DNA of 7,534 nt. Source: Armatimonadota bacterium. GTDB taxonomy: Bacteria; Sysuimicrobiota; Sysuimicrobiia; Sysuimicrobiales; Kaftiobacteriaceae. The position numbers and the translations under genes are program-made. Below the pieces are notes generated by a model. It was not told the origin of the DNA. It did not search any database and saw nothing but the letters and a program-made list of their open reading frames with translations. Position 1 is the stretch's first letter. Each line of letters begins with the position of its first letter. Positions 5,539-7,534 of this stretch are shown here, one piece after another. The stretch covers positions 1 through 7,534 of the forward strand of contig JAIBHM010000086.1 of assembly GCA_020028535.1 (NCBI GenBank). Direction: 5' to 3'.

Positions 5539-7527
5539 TCAAGGAACGTCAACCTCACCAGACCTATGGAACGGCTGATAGCGGCGCCCCGTTTCCTCAT
5601 GAAATTTGAATTTCGTGAAGAACTCCACCCAGTGCAGACGCGCAGGCTGGATGATGTGCCCGAAGATGGTGAACATCAAAAAGATCGCCTGCGCCAATGC
5701 GGCGACAATGATCCCAACCACGATGCCGAGGCCACCCGCCTGCGCCCCCAGTTGATTGGCCGCCAGCGCCAGGGCTGCGGCTGCGAGGCCGAATGCCATG
5801 AGTCGCGCGTGCGAGAGGATGTGCCCGAACGCCGCGGTACTCTCCAGCAGCCACAGAAACCGCTTGATGATGTCACGGTCTGCCACGAGTGAGATCCCCG
5901 CAACGACGACTGCGCCGATGAAGCAATAGAGACCGACCGGTCCCAGACCGGCCGGGAGCATCTCTCCCTGCGCCCCCAGGAAGAGCAGCAACCCTCCGGT
6001 CCCCAGCATGATCACGGCCGATTCAAAGACCCCGGCGAGATGGCGGTGCCGCAACGCCTCGATGAAGTGGATGATGAGTCCGAGAAAGATCATAAAAATA
6101 CCCGCGGCGATGATAAGCGTGAAGTACCGGGTCTGATTCTGCTCGGCGAGCCGGTTGAACAATGGGGCGATCGGCCAATGGTACCGGTGCGCCAGCAATT
6201 CCAGCACATTGCCGAAGAGCTCCAGGTACACGACGCCAAAGATGATGACCCAGATCGCGCAGACACGAAACAGGAAGGACAGATCGGCCAGCAGTTGCGG
6301 CTGGAAGTGCAGGTTGAGAAAATTGACGACGAGAGGTTTGCCGGCCCGGGCGCGCTGCCGGAGCGCCCATCCCGCCCAGAACATGAGCAACCCGTACCCG
6401 ATATCCCCGATGACGAGCCCAACAAAAAATGGGAACGTGATCGCCATGACGGGGCTCGGATCCCAGGCACCGTAGCGCGGAGGTTGAAAAAGCGCGAGAA
6501 GCCGCTGGATCGGCCGGACGAGCGGCGGATTATCCAGCATCACCGGCACGCGGCCGGGGTCGTCGTGCGGATCCACCGGCTGATCGTGGACGACGGTTTC
6601 GCCGCCAAATCGCTCGCGGAGGCGCGCGCGGATTTCCCGCACCGCACGCGTCGGCGCCCAGCCGTGCAGGATGAACGTGTAGTGGGATTGCGCCATCTCG
6701 GGGACCACTTTCATCCTCGCCAGTTCATCTGCGAGTACCGTCCTGGCGGCGGCCAGCCAGGGGCGGTCCGCCCTGGCGATCTCCGCGAGGTCCCGGTCGA
6801 TGCGCTGGATCTCGGCCGGGATCTCCCGCTTGCGCCGTTCCATCAGTGCCAGGGTGTCCGCGGGCTGAGCCTGTGCGAACCGTCCCGGCAAATGCAGCTC
6901 GCTGATGCCCATCCGCGAGAGGACCGGGCGTACGAGATCGGCGTCGTGTTTGCGGAAGGCGATCACGACGCCGATGCGGTTCTCATCGACGATCCGGCTC
7001 GCGACTTCCACGCGGCCGTCCGTGGCCCGCACGAGCTCGTTGCGGATCGGCGTGACCGCCGTGAGATCTTTGGTGTTGAGCAGAAATCCGACCGACTCCA
7101 GGGTCTTGCTTTCCGCGAGCGCGTTGAGCAGGGGGGATAGCGCTCGTACAGCGCCTTCGTAGGAATCAATCAGCGACCGCTCTTCCTCAAGCTCCAGGCG
7201 GGTCTTCGTCAGCTCGCGCACGCGGCGCTCGATCTCAGCCGCCCGCGCATCGATCTCGTCCACGGTCAACGCGGCGAGGTCGGCCGGGGCCGCTCCGGCC
7301 GCGCCCGGCGGGAGCAGCGTTAGCACACCTTCGATACGCGCCAGGGTGCGCTCGAGCATCTGTACACGATTCCGCTCTTCTTCAGAGAGTTGCAGCGGGG
7401 TGACGGGGGCCTCTTCGGACTCGATGTGGTCGATATGCAGGACGCCGATGCGCTGGACTTCCTCGATCACCTGCCCGAGGAGGCGCTTCGGCCCGAGAAC
7501 CATGAGCCGGGACATCTCAACGATCAT
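5539..7527 (-). CDS. atpI: V/A-type ATPase subunit I (membrane stator, a-subunit homologue)
   Basis: This 662-residue protein is the membrane stator subunit that, with the K ring, forms the ion path. The N-terminal half (about residues 1-345) is soluble, with a charged helical stretch around 85-120 and another around 228-250, as expected of the cytoplasmic arm that binds the peripheral stalks. The C-terminal half (about 358-632) holds seven or eight membrane segments. Family hallmarks are visible: FPFFVGLVIGDIGYGL at 365-380, SHARLMAFGLA at 562-572 and ARLHWVEFFTKFKF at 629-642. R565 and R630 match the two membrane arginines known to matter in the eukaryotic a-subunit. Length is normal for the family. 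The ATG at 7527 gives the typical MIVEMSRL start; only 7 bases lie upstream, so its ribosome site and any preceding G/H stalk gene cannot be seen. Identity is secure; the exact start is slightly less so, as M5 is also possible. Confidence 0.97.
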   Translation of the reverse strand: MIVEMSRLMVLGPKRLLGQVIEEVQRIGVLHIDHIESEEAPVTPLQLSEEERNRVQMLERTLARIEGVLTLLPPGAAGAAPADLAALTVDEIDARAAEIERRVRELTKTRLELEEERSLIDSYEGAVRALSPLLNALAESKTLESVGFLLNTKDLTAVTPIRNELVRATDGRVEVASRIVDENRIGVVIAFRKHDADLVRPVLSRMGISELHLPGRFAQAQPADTLALMERRKREIPAEIQRIDRDLAEIARADRPWLAAARTVLADELARMKVVPEMAQSHYTFILHGWAPTRAVREIRARLRERFGGETVVHDQPVDPHDDPGRVPVMLDNPPLVRPIQRLLALFQPPRYGAWDPSPVMAITFPFFVGLVIGDIGYGLLMFWAGWALRQRARAGKPLVVNFLNLHFQPQLLADLSFLFRVCAIWVIIFGVVYLELFGNVLELLAHRYHWPIAPLFNRLAEQNQTRYFTLIIAAGIFMIFLGLIIHFIEALRHRHLAGVFESAVIMLGTGGLLLFLGAQGEMLPAGLGPVGLYCFIGAVVVAGISLVADRDIIKRFLWLLESTAAFGHILSHARLMAFGLAAAALALAANQLGAQAGGLGIVVGIIVAALAQAIFLMFTIFGHIIQPARLHWVEFFTKFKFHEETGRRYQPFHRSGEVDVP

Positions 7528-7534
7528 GACCGCA

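Noticed and set aside
6040..7140. Long plus-strand open frame (366 codons) opposite subunit I
   Set aside because: It lies fully within the subunit I gene in antisense, is strongly charged and low in hydrophobic order, and has no recognisable motif; a GC-rich shadow.
5153..7527. F-type ATP synthase a and c subunits as alternative identities for I and K
   Set aside because: The large N-terminal soluble domain of I, its RLHWVEFF motif, the LPET site in K and the neighbouring E, C, F, A, B genes are all V/A-type.

Overview
The window is almost entirely one minus-strand operon for a V/A-type (archaeal/bacterial vacuolar-type) rotary ATPase. Reading the minus strand 5'->3' (from high to low coordinates), the order is subunit I, K, E, C, F, A, B. 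This is the standard V/A-ATPase order; a D subunit would be expected next, beyond the left edge. The genes are packed tightly: 62 nt between I and K, 11 nt K-E, 0 nt E-C (stop abuts start), 8 nt overlap C-F, 9 nt F-A and 2 nt A-B. No terminator, tRNA, CRISPR array or insertion sequence was seen.

The most notable feature is at the left end. The B-subunit gene starts normally at 1430 and reads 256 residues of good B-subunit sequence to the conserved DMT-S-Y motif. It then continues without a stop into an intein from 662 to the window edge. The intein shows a block A starting with Cys (CFLPETEVLFADG), a block B (GTEFSLTPDH) with the expected Thr and His, and a long insert. The insert ends in FMYVLG at the edge, which looks like the start of a first LAGLIDADG motif. 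The C-terminal splice junction, most of the endonuclease and the C-extein lie outside the window.

The genes form one machine. I and K make the membrane ion-translocating part (stator subunit and proteolipid ring). E is a peripheral stalk protein; C and F are central axle parts; A and B form the A3B3 nucleotide-binding head. If the intein does not splice, no working B subunit can be made, so assembly would depend on protein splicing.

The organism is not identifiable with certainty. The window is GC-rich (about 59-64% in the stretches counted), has strong Shine-Dalgarno sites and GTG/TTG starts, and has a K subunit that appears to begin with a cleavable signal peptide, as in Thermus-type enzymes. 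I lean towards an uncultured, possibly thermophilic bacterium, but an archaeon is not excluded.
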